From: DATJBC01 sp035515515
GTDB taxonomy: Bacteria; Actinomycetota; Acidimicrobiia; Acidimicrobiales; UBA8190
Length of the DNA: 8,955 nucleotides
Assembly: GCA_035515515.1 (NCBI GenBank)
Contig: DATJBC010000137.1
Span: 1 to 8,955, forward strand
Direction of reading: 5' to 3'
Shown here: piece after piece, positions 1 through 5,301 of the stretch
Position numbering within the stretch: the first letter of the stretch is position 1
Layout: each line of letters begins with the position of its first letter
The notes under the pieces: generated by a model
Seen by the model: the letters and a program-made list of their open reading frames with translations, nothing else
Database searches by the model: none
Told to the model about the DNA's origin: nothing
Made by a program: the position numbers and the translations under genes

Positions 1-989
1 CGCAGCACGAGGATGAGCGGCGGGTGCAGGCGCAGCGCCTCCTTGACGGCCGACTCCAGCCGGGGCATGGCCCGCAGCGCCTGGTAGCTCACCTCCTCGC
101 CGTGGGCGTAGAGCTCGTCGAGCTCGGCCCGCACGGCCGCCAGCTCGCCGGGGTGGCGCAGCAGCTCGATGAGCGTCCAGGCGGCCGTGCCCGAGGTGGT
201 GTGGTGGCCGGCGAACATCATGGAGATGAACATGCCCGTCACCATGTCGGTGTCAAAGCGCGCCGTGCCGTCCTCGTCGCGCACCGACATGAGCACGTCC
301 AGCAGGTCGCGGTCGTCGTCGGTGGCGGGCGGCCCCGCCGCGCGCCGGTCCATGATCCCCTGCACCAGCGCCACGAGCCCCCGCCGGGCCTCGTCGCGCC
401 GGCGGAAGCTGTCGATGGGCGCGTAGGGGTCGACGTAGGCGATGGCGTCGGTGCCCCGCTCGAGGTCGTGGTACAGCTCGGCGAAGCGGCGGTCGAGCTC
501 GCCCCGGAACTTGCGGCCGATGAGGCACGCCGAGGAGGTGTAGATGGTGAGCTCGGCGAACCAGTCGAGCAGGTCGATCGTCCCCTCCTCGCCCCACGCC
601 CCCACCATGGCCTCGACCTCCTCGGCGATCGTCGAGGCGTGGCCCCGCATGAACTTGTCGCGCAGGGCCTGGTTGTGCAGCATCTCCCGCCGGCGCTCGG
701 GGGGCGCGTCGAAGACCACGCCCTCGCCGAAGATGGGCGTCATGAAGGGGTACGCCTCGGCCTGGTCGAGGAGCTCCTCGGGGGCGCGGAAGAACACCTC
801 GTTGGCCTCGGCCCCCGTGAGCAGCACCACGTCGCGCGGCCCCATGCGGAACCGGCCCACGTCGCCGCACTCGGCCCGCACCCGGCGCATGAGGCCGATG
901 GGGTCGTGGCGCAGCTCGTCGAGATGGCCGTGCTCGCCGTCCCCGCCCGACACCTCGGGCGGCTCGCGCAGGCCCAGCGTCGTGCTCAT
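1..989 (-). CDS. cyp51: Cytochrome P450, CYP51 (sterol 14alpha-demethylase) family, 3' end outside window
   Basis: Haem monooxygenase of the CYP51 family, which removes the 14alpha-methyl group of sterols with electrons from a ferredoxin. Only the first 329 residues are present; roughly the last 120, including the haem-ligand Cys, lie beyond the left edge. Visible CYP51 hallmarks are the B-C loop stretch YPFMTPIFGEGVVFDA (about 80-95), the I-helix segment MMFAGHHTTSGTA (about 258-269, the CYP51-type GHHT motif) and the K-helix ExxR (E317-R320) followed by LHPP. The early DEHGHL-like and IGLM..VR..CGDVG segments and the I-helix resemble M. tuberculosis CYP51 (Rv0764c) very closely from memory. 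The ATG overlaps the TGA of the upstream SDR (ATGA) and has a strong GGAGGT five bases before it, which fixes the start. It is the last visible gene of the left arm; in mycobacteria a ferredoxin gene follows. True substrate in a bacterium with no proven sterol synthesis is unknown. Confidence 0.95.
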   Translation of the reverse strand, partial: MSTTLGLREPPEVSGGDGEHGHLDELRHDPIGLMRRVRAECGDVGRFRMGPRDVVLLTGAEANEVFFRAPEELLDQAEAYPFMTPIFGEGVVFDAPPERRREMLHNQALRDKFMRGHASTIAEEVEAMVGAWGEEGTIDLLDWFAELTIYTSSACLIGRKFRGELDRRFAELYHDLERGTDAIAYVDPYAPIDSFRRRDEARRGLVALVQGIMDRRAAGPPATDDDRDLLDVLMSVRDEDGTARFDTDMVTGMFISMMFAGHHTTSGTAAWTLIELLRHPGELAAVRAELDELYAHGEEVSYQALRAMPRLESAVKEALRLHPPLILVL

Positions 990-1801
990 GGCGCACCTCC
1001 TGTGGGGCGGTCAGGACCGCCGTCGGACGATTGGACGGGTGCCTCGGGCTGCACCTCGATGAGCGGCAGGTGCGTCCCGGGCGGGGCGGACACCGCGGCC
1101 AGCACGGCGGCGGCCACGTCGGGGGGGCGCAGGAAGTGGTCGTGGCGGGCCACGCCCCGCCGGATCCACTCCTCGAGCACGGCCGTGGCCACGCCCGGGT
1201 CCCAGTCGGTGCCCATGCCCGACAGCGTCTGGCCGGGCTGGACGATGGTGGCGCGCACCCCGGTGCCCTCCAGCTCGAGCTGCATGGTGCGCACCAGGCC
1301 CTCGAGCCCCCACTTCGACGCCACGTAGGCCGCCATGAGCGGGCGCGGCGCCCGCAGCACCTCGGAGCTCACGAACACGAGGTCGCCGTGGCGCCGGGCC
1401 ACCATCGCCGGCCCGAAGGCGGCCACCAGCCGGTGGGCGCCCAGGAGGTTGACCTCCACGGTGCGGGCGAAGTCCTCGGGCGAGGTGCCCACGGCCGCGC
1501 CCGGCTGGGCGTGCCCGGCGCTCGTCACCACGATGTCGACCGGCCCCACGAGCTCCTCGGCGGCGCGGGCGAAGGACCGCACCGAGGACGTCTCGGCCAG
1601 GTCGAGGGGGTGCACGTGCGCTTGGCCGCCCTCGGCCCGGATGCCGGCCGCCACCTCCTCGCAGCGCTCCACCCGGCGCGCCCCCAGCACCACGGGGTGT
1701 CCGGCCGCCGCCAGGGCGCGGGCGCTGGCCGCCCCGATGCCCGACGAGGCCCCGCACACCACCGACGGCCGGTGCTCGAGGTGCGCGACGAAGCGGCCCA
1801 C
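986..1801 (-). CDS. Short-chain dehydrogenase/reductase between the two P450 genes (Rv0765c-like)
   Basis: A 271-residue cytoplasmic NAD(P)-dependent oxidoreductase of the classical SDR type, likely interconverting an alcohol and a ketone or aldehyde on the P450 product. The Rossmann glycine motif is CGASSGIG (16-23), with Cys where Thr is usual. The structural NNAG is TSAG (93-96). N118 in VNLLG, S145/S146 and Y159-V-A-S-K163 complete the catalytic tetrad, with 13 residues between S146 and Y159 as expected. The C-terminal 30 residues, rich in Pro/Gly, are variable tail. The GTG start at 1801 is chosen because it leaves a complete Rossmann domain, lies just after the P450 stop, and is preceded by GGGGGAGGA at a 9-base spacing. 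An in-frame extension further upstream would run through the P450 gene antiphase. The stop overlaps cyp51. Substrate unknown; a steroid or terpenoid alcohol is inferred only from context. Confidence 0.9.
   Translation of the reverse strand: MGRFVAHLEHRPSVVCGASSGIGAASARALAAAGHPVVLGARRVERCEEVAAGIRAEGGQAHVHPLDLAETSSVRSFARAAEELVGPVDIVVTSAGHAQPGAAVGTSPEDFARTVEVNLLGAHRLVAAFGPAMVARRHGDLVFVSSEVLRAPRPLMAAYVASKWGLEGLVRTMQLELEGTGVRATIVQPGQTLSGMGTDWDPGVATAVLEEWIRRGVARHDHFLRPPDVAAAVLAAVSAPPGTHLPLIEVQPEAPVQSSDGGPDRPTGGAP
995..1000 (-). promoter_or_regulatory. Strong Shine-Dalgarno GGAGGT for cyp51
   Basis: GGAGGT on the minus strand, five bases before the CYP51 ATG and inside the 3' end of the SDR gene. 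It is the best ribosome-binding site of the left arm. It suggests CYP51 is translated well on its own as well as by coupling through the ATGA overlap. Confidence 0.8.
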
Positions 1802-1810
1802 GGCTGTCCG

Positions 1811-1819
1811 TCCTCCCCC
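1811..1819 (-). promoter_or_regulatory. Shine-Dalgarno GGGGGAGGA for the SDR gene
   Basis: Purine-rich site on the minus strand in the 23-base gap between the CYP123-like stop (1825) and the SDR GTG (1801), nine bases before the start. This is the only junction between adjacent left-arm genes that is not a 4-base overlap, and the only one where the site lies wholly between genes. Confidence 0.65.
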
Positions 1820-1824
1820 GACCG

Positions 1825-3030
1825 CTACCGGGGCCTGACCGTGGTGGCCAGGCGGGCGAAGCCCCGCACGTTGACCGAGTGCACCCGGGCGCTGCCGGCC
1901 TCGTCGACGTCGTAGTCGGCCACCCGGGCGCGCAGCTCGTCGAGCACGATGCGCGCCTCGAGGCGCGCCAGGGGCGCCCCCAGGCAGAAGTGGCGCCCGC
2001 CCCCGAAGCTGATGAGCCCGGTGGTGTCGCGCCGCAGGTCGTAGCGGTCGGGGTCGGCGAAGGCGGCGGGGTCGCGGTTGGCCGACCCGAGCAAGAGCAG
2101 CACCCGCGACTCGGGCGGCAGCGCCGTGCCGTGCAGCGCGACCTCGCCGGTGGTGACCCGCAGGAGCATCTGCGAGGAGGTGTCGAAGCGCAGGGTCTCC
2201 TCCACCCAGTCGGCCGACCGCACCGCGCCGGCCAGGGCCAGGGCCTGCATGTCGGGGAAGCGCCACGCCCAGTACCAGGCGTTGGCCAGGAGCTTGGTGG
2301 TGGTCTCGTTGCCCGCCACCACCAGGAGGAAGAGGAACGACACGATCTCGTCGTCGCTCAGCTTGTCGCCCTCGAGCGCCGCGTCGACGAGGCCCGAGGT
2401 GAGATCGGCGCGCCGGCGCGCCCGGCGCGCCCGCACCGTGTCCGAGAAGTAGCCCGCCAGCACGAGGGCCGCCTCCATCCCCTCGGGGGGCACGTCGAAG
2501 ACGCCCTCCTGGCGGTGCACGAGCAGGTCCGCCAGCCGCCGCACCTCGTCGCGGTCGGCGGGGGGCACGCCGATCATCTCCGAGATGACGTCCATGGGGA
2601 GCTTGCCGGCCACGTCCCCCACCATGTCGAAGGTCCCCTTGTCCAGGGCGGCGTCGAGGTAGCGCACCGCCAGGGCCCGGATGCCGGGCTCGAGGGCGGC
2701 CACCCGCCGGGGGGTGAAGGCCTTGGACACGAGCGTGCGCATGCGCGTGTGGCGGGGGGCGTCCATGGCCAGGAACGACATGGACCGGTGCGCCTCGGGG
2801 CCGTAGGCGGCGGGGTCGAGCGACACCCCGTTGCGGCTCGAGAAGCGCGCCGGGTCGCGGAAGGCGCCCAGCACGTCCTCGTGGCGCGACAGCGCCCAGA
2901 AGTCGAGCTCCTCGTTGCGGTACAGGGGGGCCTCGGCCCGCAGCCGGGCGTAGGTGGGGTAGGGGTCCTCGTGGATCTCGTAGTCGTAGGGGCTGTAGTG
3001 CACGGGCACCACCGTGCCGGTGTCGGTCAC
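1825..3030 (-). CDS. Cytochrome P450, CYP123-like
   Basis: A complete 401-residue soluble bacterial class I P450, expected to hydroxylate a small lipophilic substrate using ferredoxin/ferredoxin reductase. The I-helix carries FLFLLVVAGNETTT (AGNETT at 239-244, with the acid-alcohol pair E242/T243), the K-helix ExxR is E278-R281 in EETLR, and the haem-binding loop is FGGGRHFCLG with the thiolate ligand Cys349. From memory the N-terminal YDYEIHEDPYPTYARLR, the APLYRNEE and the KLPMDVISE segments match M. tuberculosis CYP123 (Rv0766c), which sits in the same position relative to cyp51. The GTG at 3030 forms a GTGA overlap with the TetR stop and gives a normal-length protein; longer in-frame readings extend antiphase into the regulator gene. 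No strong Shine-Dalgarno precedes it, so coupling is likely. Residues about 199-208 are an arginine-rich stretch where related P450s usually have a short loop. Substrate unknown. Confidence 0.93.
   Translation of the reverse strand: MTDTGTVVPVHYSPYDYEIHEDPYPTYARLRAEAPLYRNEELDFWALSRHEDVLGAFRDPARFSSRNGVSLDPAAYGPEAHRSMSFLAMDAPRHTRMRTLVSKAFTPRRVAALEPGIRALAVRYLDAALDKGTFDMVGDVAGKLPMDVISEMIGVPPADRDEVRRLADLLVHRQEGVFDVPPEGMEAALVLAGYFSDTVRARRARRRADLTSGLVDAALEGDKLSDDEIVSFLFLLVVAGNETTTKLLANAWYWAWRFPDMQALALAGAVRSADWVEETLRFDTSSQMLLRVTTGEVALHGTALPPESRVLLLLGSANRDPAAFADPDRYDLRRDTTGLISFGGGRHFCLGAPLARLEARIVLDELRARVADYDVDEAGSARVHSVNVRGFARLATTVRPR
2407..2431. repeat. Three near-tandem GGCGCGCC octamers inside the P450 gene
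   Basis: The palindromic octamer GGCGCGCC occurs at 2407-2414, 2415-2422 and 2424-2431. It falls in codons for an Arg/Ala run (about residues 200-208 of the CYP123-like P450), in a loop before the I-helix. It is most simply explained by repeated CGC/GCC-type codons, but three copies in 25 bases is striking. No other function is evident. Confidence 0.5.
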
Positions 3031-3623
3031 CGCCCGCCCCCGAGGATCACGCGCGCGGCGTCCTCCAGGGCGTCGGGCACCTCGGCGAAGGCCATGTGGC
3101 CCATGCCCGCCCACAGCATGGCCCCGCTGTAGACGAGGTCCAGGGTGGCGAGCACCCGGTCGTCGGCGTCGTCGCCCAGCGCCTCCACCAGGCGGTCGTG
3201 GAAGGCCGCCCCCACGCGCACGCGCAGCTCGCGCACCTCGGGGCCGCTCCCCAGCAGGGCCGTCGTGCACGCCGCGGCCACGGTGGGGTCGTCCGCCATG
3301 AACAGGCCCATGACGCGCAGCTCGGCCACCAGGCGAGCCGTGGCGTCGGCGCCCCGGGCGGGCTCGGGGCGCGCCAGGGCCCCCACCCGACGCCACAGCA
3401 CCTCGGCCAGGAGATGGTCCTTGGAGGCGAAGTAGGTGTACGCCGTGGCCGGCGCCACGCCCGCCCGCCGGGCCACGCCGCGCACGGTGAGCCCCTCGTA
3501 GCCGCGCTCGCGCGCCTCCGCGGTGGCCGCCTCGACCAGCTCGGCCACCACCGCCGCCTGGCGGGCGGTGAGCCGGCGGCGGGTGGCCTCGGCCGCGCTG
3601 AGCACCACCGCGGCGTCGCTCAC
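3027..3623 (-). CDS. TetR/AcrR-family transcriptional regulator
   Basis: A 198-residue DNA-binding repressor-type protein, expected to act as a dimer. The N-terminal TetR domain spans about residues 20-75. The helix-turn-helix is LTVRGVARRAGVAPATAYTYF (about 45-65), followed by the typical FASKDHLLAEVL. The C-terminal ligand-binding half is Ala/Leu-rich and helical, with no recognisable ligand signature, as is usual. The GTG start at 3623 overlaps the stop of the upstream DUF6125-like gene (GTGA), and the stop overlaps the P450 start (GTGA), so it is translated within the left-arm operon. It is the obvious candidate to bind the 16-bp palindrome at 4365-4380, controlling its own operon and the divergent arm. 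The mycobacterial counterpart is probably the regulator-like gene Rv0767c. Its ligand may be the pathway substrate or an acyl-CoA (inference). Confidence 0.92.
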   Translation of the reverse strand: MSDAAVVLSAAEATRRRLTARQAAVVAELVEAATAEARERGYEGLTVRGVARRAGVAPATAYTYFASKDHLLAEVLWRRVGALARPEPARGADATARLVAELRVMGLFMADDPTVAAACTTALLGSGPEVRELRVRVGAAFHDRLVEALGDDADDRVLATLDLVYSGAMLWAGMGHMAFAEVPDALEDAARVILGGGR

Positions 3624-4348
3624 GGCTGCGCCCGCCCCGGCGCGCCCCGCCCGCCGTCCGGCACGTGCGGCGTGCCGTCGCGCATGGGCGGGAAGCGGAA
3701 GGTCGCCGCCGTGGTGAGCCGCGTCATGCGGGTGATGTCCGCGTCGGGGAGGGTGTCGGTGTCGTCGTCGATGACCACCTCCCACCGGCAGTGCGGGACG
3801 CGGTCGGCGGGGGCGCGGGGCGGGCGGTGCACGGGGCGCACGCGCGCCTTGGGGTTCACGGCCTGGGCGGTGACGTCGAAGGTGCCGTCCTCGATGGTGT
3901 GGCACATGCCCGTCACCATGCGCTCGCCCCACGGCTCCACGTCCATGAGCGCCCCGCAGCTGGCCAGCTCGAAGTAGCCGTGGGTGTCGTCCACGACCTC
4001 GTAGCGCACGTCCATGTAGTGGTGCGGGAAGCCGGGGTCGAGCTGCAGCACCTTGAAGATGGCCTCGACGCCGTCGCCGTCGACCTTCATGACCTCCCGC
4101 AGGCGCTCGCCGTAGATGGGGCTCGCCCCCCGCCACTCCTCGATGGCGAGCTCGTTGACCATGTCGGCCCCGAAGCGCATGCCGATGGCCGCGCACATGG
4201 ACCGGTCGAGCAGGTGCACGATGAGGGCGTACTCGCGCACCAGGCGCACGAGGGCCTCCTTGGACAGGTCCTCGTAGCGGAAGTCGGGGTCGAAGGCCCC
4301 CGAGTAGTCCTCGAGCTCGGCGGGCGGGGCGGCGTTGCGGTCGGCCAT
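3620..4348 (-). CDS. DUF6125 / ATC-hydrolase-like protein of unknown function
   Basis: A 242-residue protein, first gene of the left arm. No signal peptide or membrane segment is seen. The N-terminal half (about 27-75), LSKEALVRLVREYALIVHLLD followed by RFGADMVNELAIEEW, and the C-terminal half, with AVNPKARVRP..RPP (163-177) ending in HCRWEVVID (186-194), resemble from memory the DUF6125 group related to L-2-amino-thiazoline-4-carboxylate hydrolase-like proteins. Cysteines at 131, 149 and 187 fall near positions where such proteins carry conserved Cys. A Cys-rich C-x-x-C-P-P segment I expect in that group is VHRPP here, so a metal or thiol site could be changed. Residues after about 220 form a Pro/Gly/Arg tail. 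The ATG at 4348 has no Shine-Dalgarno, but a -10-like TAGTCT lies six bases upstream, suggesting a leaderless mRNA. The stop overlaps the TetR GTG. The reading frame is solid; the family assignment is tentative. Confidence 0.75.
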   Translation of the reverse strand: MADRNAAPPAELEDYSGAFDPDFRYEDLSKEALVRLVREYALIVHLLDRSMCAAIGMRFGADMVNELAIEEWRGASPIYGERLREVMKVDGDGVEAIFKVLQLDPGFPHHYMDVRYEVVDDTHGYFELASCGALMDVEPWGERMVTGMCHTIEDGTFDVTAQAVNPKARVRPVHRPPRAPADRVPHCRWEVVIDDDTDTLPDADITRMTRLTTAATFRFPPMRDGTPHVPDGGRGAPGRAQP

Positions 4349-4364
4349 GGCGTCAGACTACGTT
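4335..4364 (+). promoter_or_regulatory. Weak candidate promoter of the right arm
   Basis: A -10-like TACGTT (4359-4364, fits TANNNT) is preceded after 18 bases by TTGCGG (4335-4340, matching only the TTG of the -35 consensus). The predicted start near 4371 would fall in the centre of the palindrome, leaving a leader of roughly 25 bases before the small reading frame at 4397. It overlaps the minus-strand -10 by the bases TA. The weak -35 makes this speculative. Confidence 0.35.
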
Positions 4365-4383
4365 CCAGACAGCTGTCTGGCTA
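4355..4383 (-). promoter_or_regulatory. Candidate leaderless promoter of the left (P450) arm
   Basis: On the minus strand a -35-like TAGCCA (4378-4383, four of six matches to TTGACA) and a -10-like TAGTCT (4355-4360, matches TANNNT) are separated by exactly 17 bases. A start about seven bases downstream of the -10 falls on the A of the ATG at 4348. There is no Shine-Dalgarno before that ATG, consistent with leaderless transcription, which is common in actinobacteria. The spacer contains most of the palindromic operator. Predicted by eye. Confidence 0.55.
4365..4380. promoter_or_regulatory. Perfect 16-bp palindrome, probable TetR-family operator
   Basis: CCAGACAGCTGTCTGG is an exact inverted repeat with no central spacer, in the 71-base divergent intergenic region next to a TetR operon. 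Size and placement fit a TetR-family operator. It lies between the -10 and -35 of the minus-strand promoter and directly follows a plus-strand -10-like TACGTT, so one bound dimer could block both arms. An extra direct half-site CAGAC occurs at 4354-4358, 12 bases from the first half-site at 4366-4370. Binding by the regulator encoded at 3027-3623 is an inference. Confidence 0.75.
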
Positions 4384-4390
4384 GAGGGGA
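4384..4390 (+). promoter_or_regulatory. Shine-Dalgarno GAGGGGA for a small upstream reading frame
   Basis: GAGGGGA lies six bases before the ATG at 4397, ideal spacing for that ATG. By contrast it is 29 bases before the GTG of the dehydrogenase gene at 4420, too far to serve it directly. This is the main reason to consider the 8-codon frame as translated. Confidence 0.5.
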
Positions 4391-4396
4391 ATCGCG

Positions 4397-4423
4397 ATGG
4401 GTCGCAGGCGGGACGGGCGGTGA
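4397..4423 (+). CDS. Possible 8-codon leader peptide MGRRRDGR coupled to the first right-arm gene
   Basis: A tiny frame, ATG at 4397 to TGA at 4421-4423, encodes MGRRRDGR, four of whose eight residues are Arg. It has a well-placed GAGGGGA, and its stop overlaps the downstream GTG as GTGA, the same junction used between the real genes. It could load ribosomes for a downstream start that lacks its own good site, or act as an attenuator-like leader. It is too short for coding statistics, so this rests on position alone. Confidence 0.35.
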   Translation: MGRRRDGR

Positions 4424-5301
4424 CCACGGCGGGAGTCATCGGCCTGGGCGACATCGGCCGGGGCGTGGCCGACGCCCTCCTGCGGGCGGGCATCGACCTG
4501 GTGGTGTGCGACGTGCGCCCCGAGGCCACCGCCCCCTTCGCCGGGACCGCCGAGGTGGCGCCCTCCCCCGCCGCGCTGGGGGCCCGCTGCGACGTGGTGC
4601 TCGTGGCCGTGGTCAACGACGCCCAGGTGCGGGCGGTGGTGGAGGGCCCCGACGGGGCGCTCTCCTCCATGGACGGCGGCGCCGTGGTGGTGCTCGCCAC
4701 CGTGGCCCCCGCCACGGTGGAGGCCCTGGGCCAGGCGGCCGCCCCCCGCGGCGTGGACGTCCTGGACTGCGCCGTGAGCGGGGGGCCCGAGGCCTCCGCG
4801 GCCGGGGCCCTGGTGGCCATGGTGGGCGGCGACGAGGCCGCCGTCGAGCGGGCCCGGCCCGTGCTGGACGCCTTCACCTCGCTGGTGGTGCCCATGGGCC
4901 CCCTGGGGGCCGGGCTCAAGGCCAAGCTGGCCCGCAACCTCGTGCAGTACGGGTCGTGGCTGGCCGCCCACGAGGCCCAGGTGCTGGCCGAGGCGGCCGG
5001 CATCGAGCTGTCCAAGCTCGCCCTCGTCATCCGGGAGAGCGACAAGTTCATCGGGGGCGCCGCCCGCCTCATGTTCCGCGACACCGCCGCCCCGCTGCCG
5101 GTGGGCACCGACCCCGGCTACGTGGCCGCCATGGCGGCGGGGGCGTCGCTGGCCCACAAGGACCTGCGCGCCGCCATGGAGCTGGGACGCTCGCTGGGCG
5201 TGGACATGCCGCTGGCGGCCATGGCCGACGCCCGCTGCGACGAGGTGTTCGCCATCACCTTGCACCCCGAGGCCCTGCGGACGTCCAAGGACGCGCCGTG
5301 A
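4420..5301 (+). CDS. 3-hydroxyisobutyrate dehydrogenase-family NAD(P)-dependent oxidoreductase
   Basis: A 293-residue beta-hydroxyacid dehydrogenase, oxidising a 3-hydroxy acid to a semialdehyde or keto acid or running the reverse reaction. The N-terminal Rossmann fold opens with VIGLGDIGRG (GxGxxG, 6-15). The substrate-binding signature is DCAVSGGPEAS (116-126), corresponding to D-x-P-V-S-G-G with Ala for Pro. The catalytic motif GLKAKLARN (165-173) places the lysine at K169 and N173 four residues later, and a KDL motif sits at 247-249. Length is normal for the family. The start is GTG 4420, because the glycine motif must begin within a few residues and no in-frame start upstream gives a better protein; its own Shine-Dalgarno is poor. 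The stop overlaps the ALDH start (GTGA). A same-family gene (Rv0770) occurs in the mycobacterial cluster. The true substrate is unknown; valine catabolism is not supported by the neighbours. Confidence 0.92.
   Translation: MTTAGVIGLGDIGRGVADALLRAGIDLVVCDVRPEATAPFAGTAEVAPSPAALGARCDVVLVAVVNDAQVRAVVEGPDGALSSMDGGAVVVLATVAPATVEALGQAAAPRGVDVLDCAVSGGPEASAAGALVAMVGGDEAAVERARPVLDAFTSLVVPMGPLGAGLKAKLARNLVQYGSWLAAHEAQVLAEAAGIELSKLALVIRESDKFIGGAARLMFRDTAAPLPVGTDPGYVAAMAAGASLAHKDLRAAMELGRSLGVDMPLAAMADARCDEVFAITLHPEALRTSKDAP

Noticed and set aside
24..1328. 434-codon open frame on the plus strand
   Set aside because: It lies antisense to the CYP51 and SDR genes, has His/Gly/Val-rich low-complexity composition with no domain motif, and is a by-product of high GC at third positions. 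The minus-strand proteins have clear family motifs.
2407..2431. GC-rich inverted repeats as a transcription terminator
   Set aside because: They lie mid-gene in the P450, have no following T run, and encode an Arg-rich segment in frame.
3027..4196. 389-codon version of the regulator gene with an N-terminal extension
   Set aside because: The extension is the shifted frame of the DUF6125-like gene; the TetR domain starts properly from GTG 3623, which forms the usual GTGA overlap.
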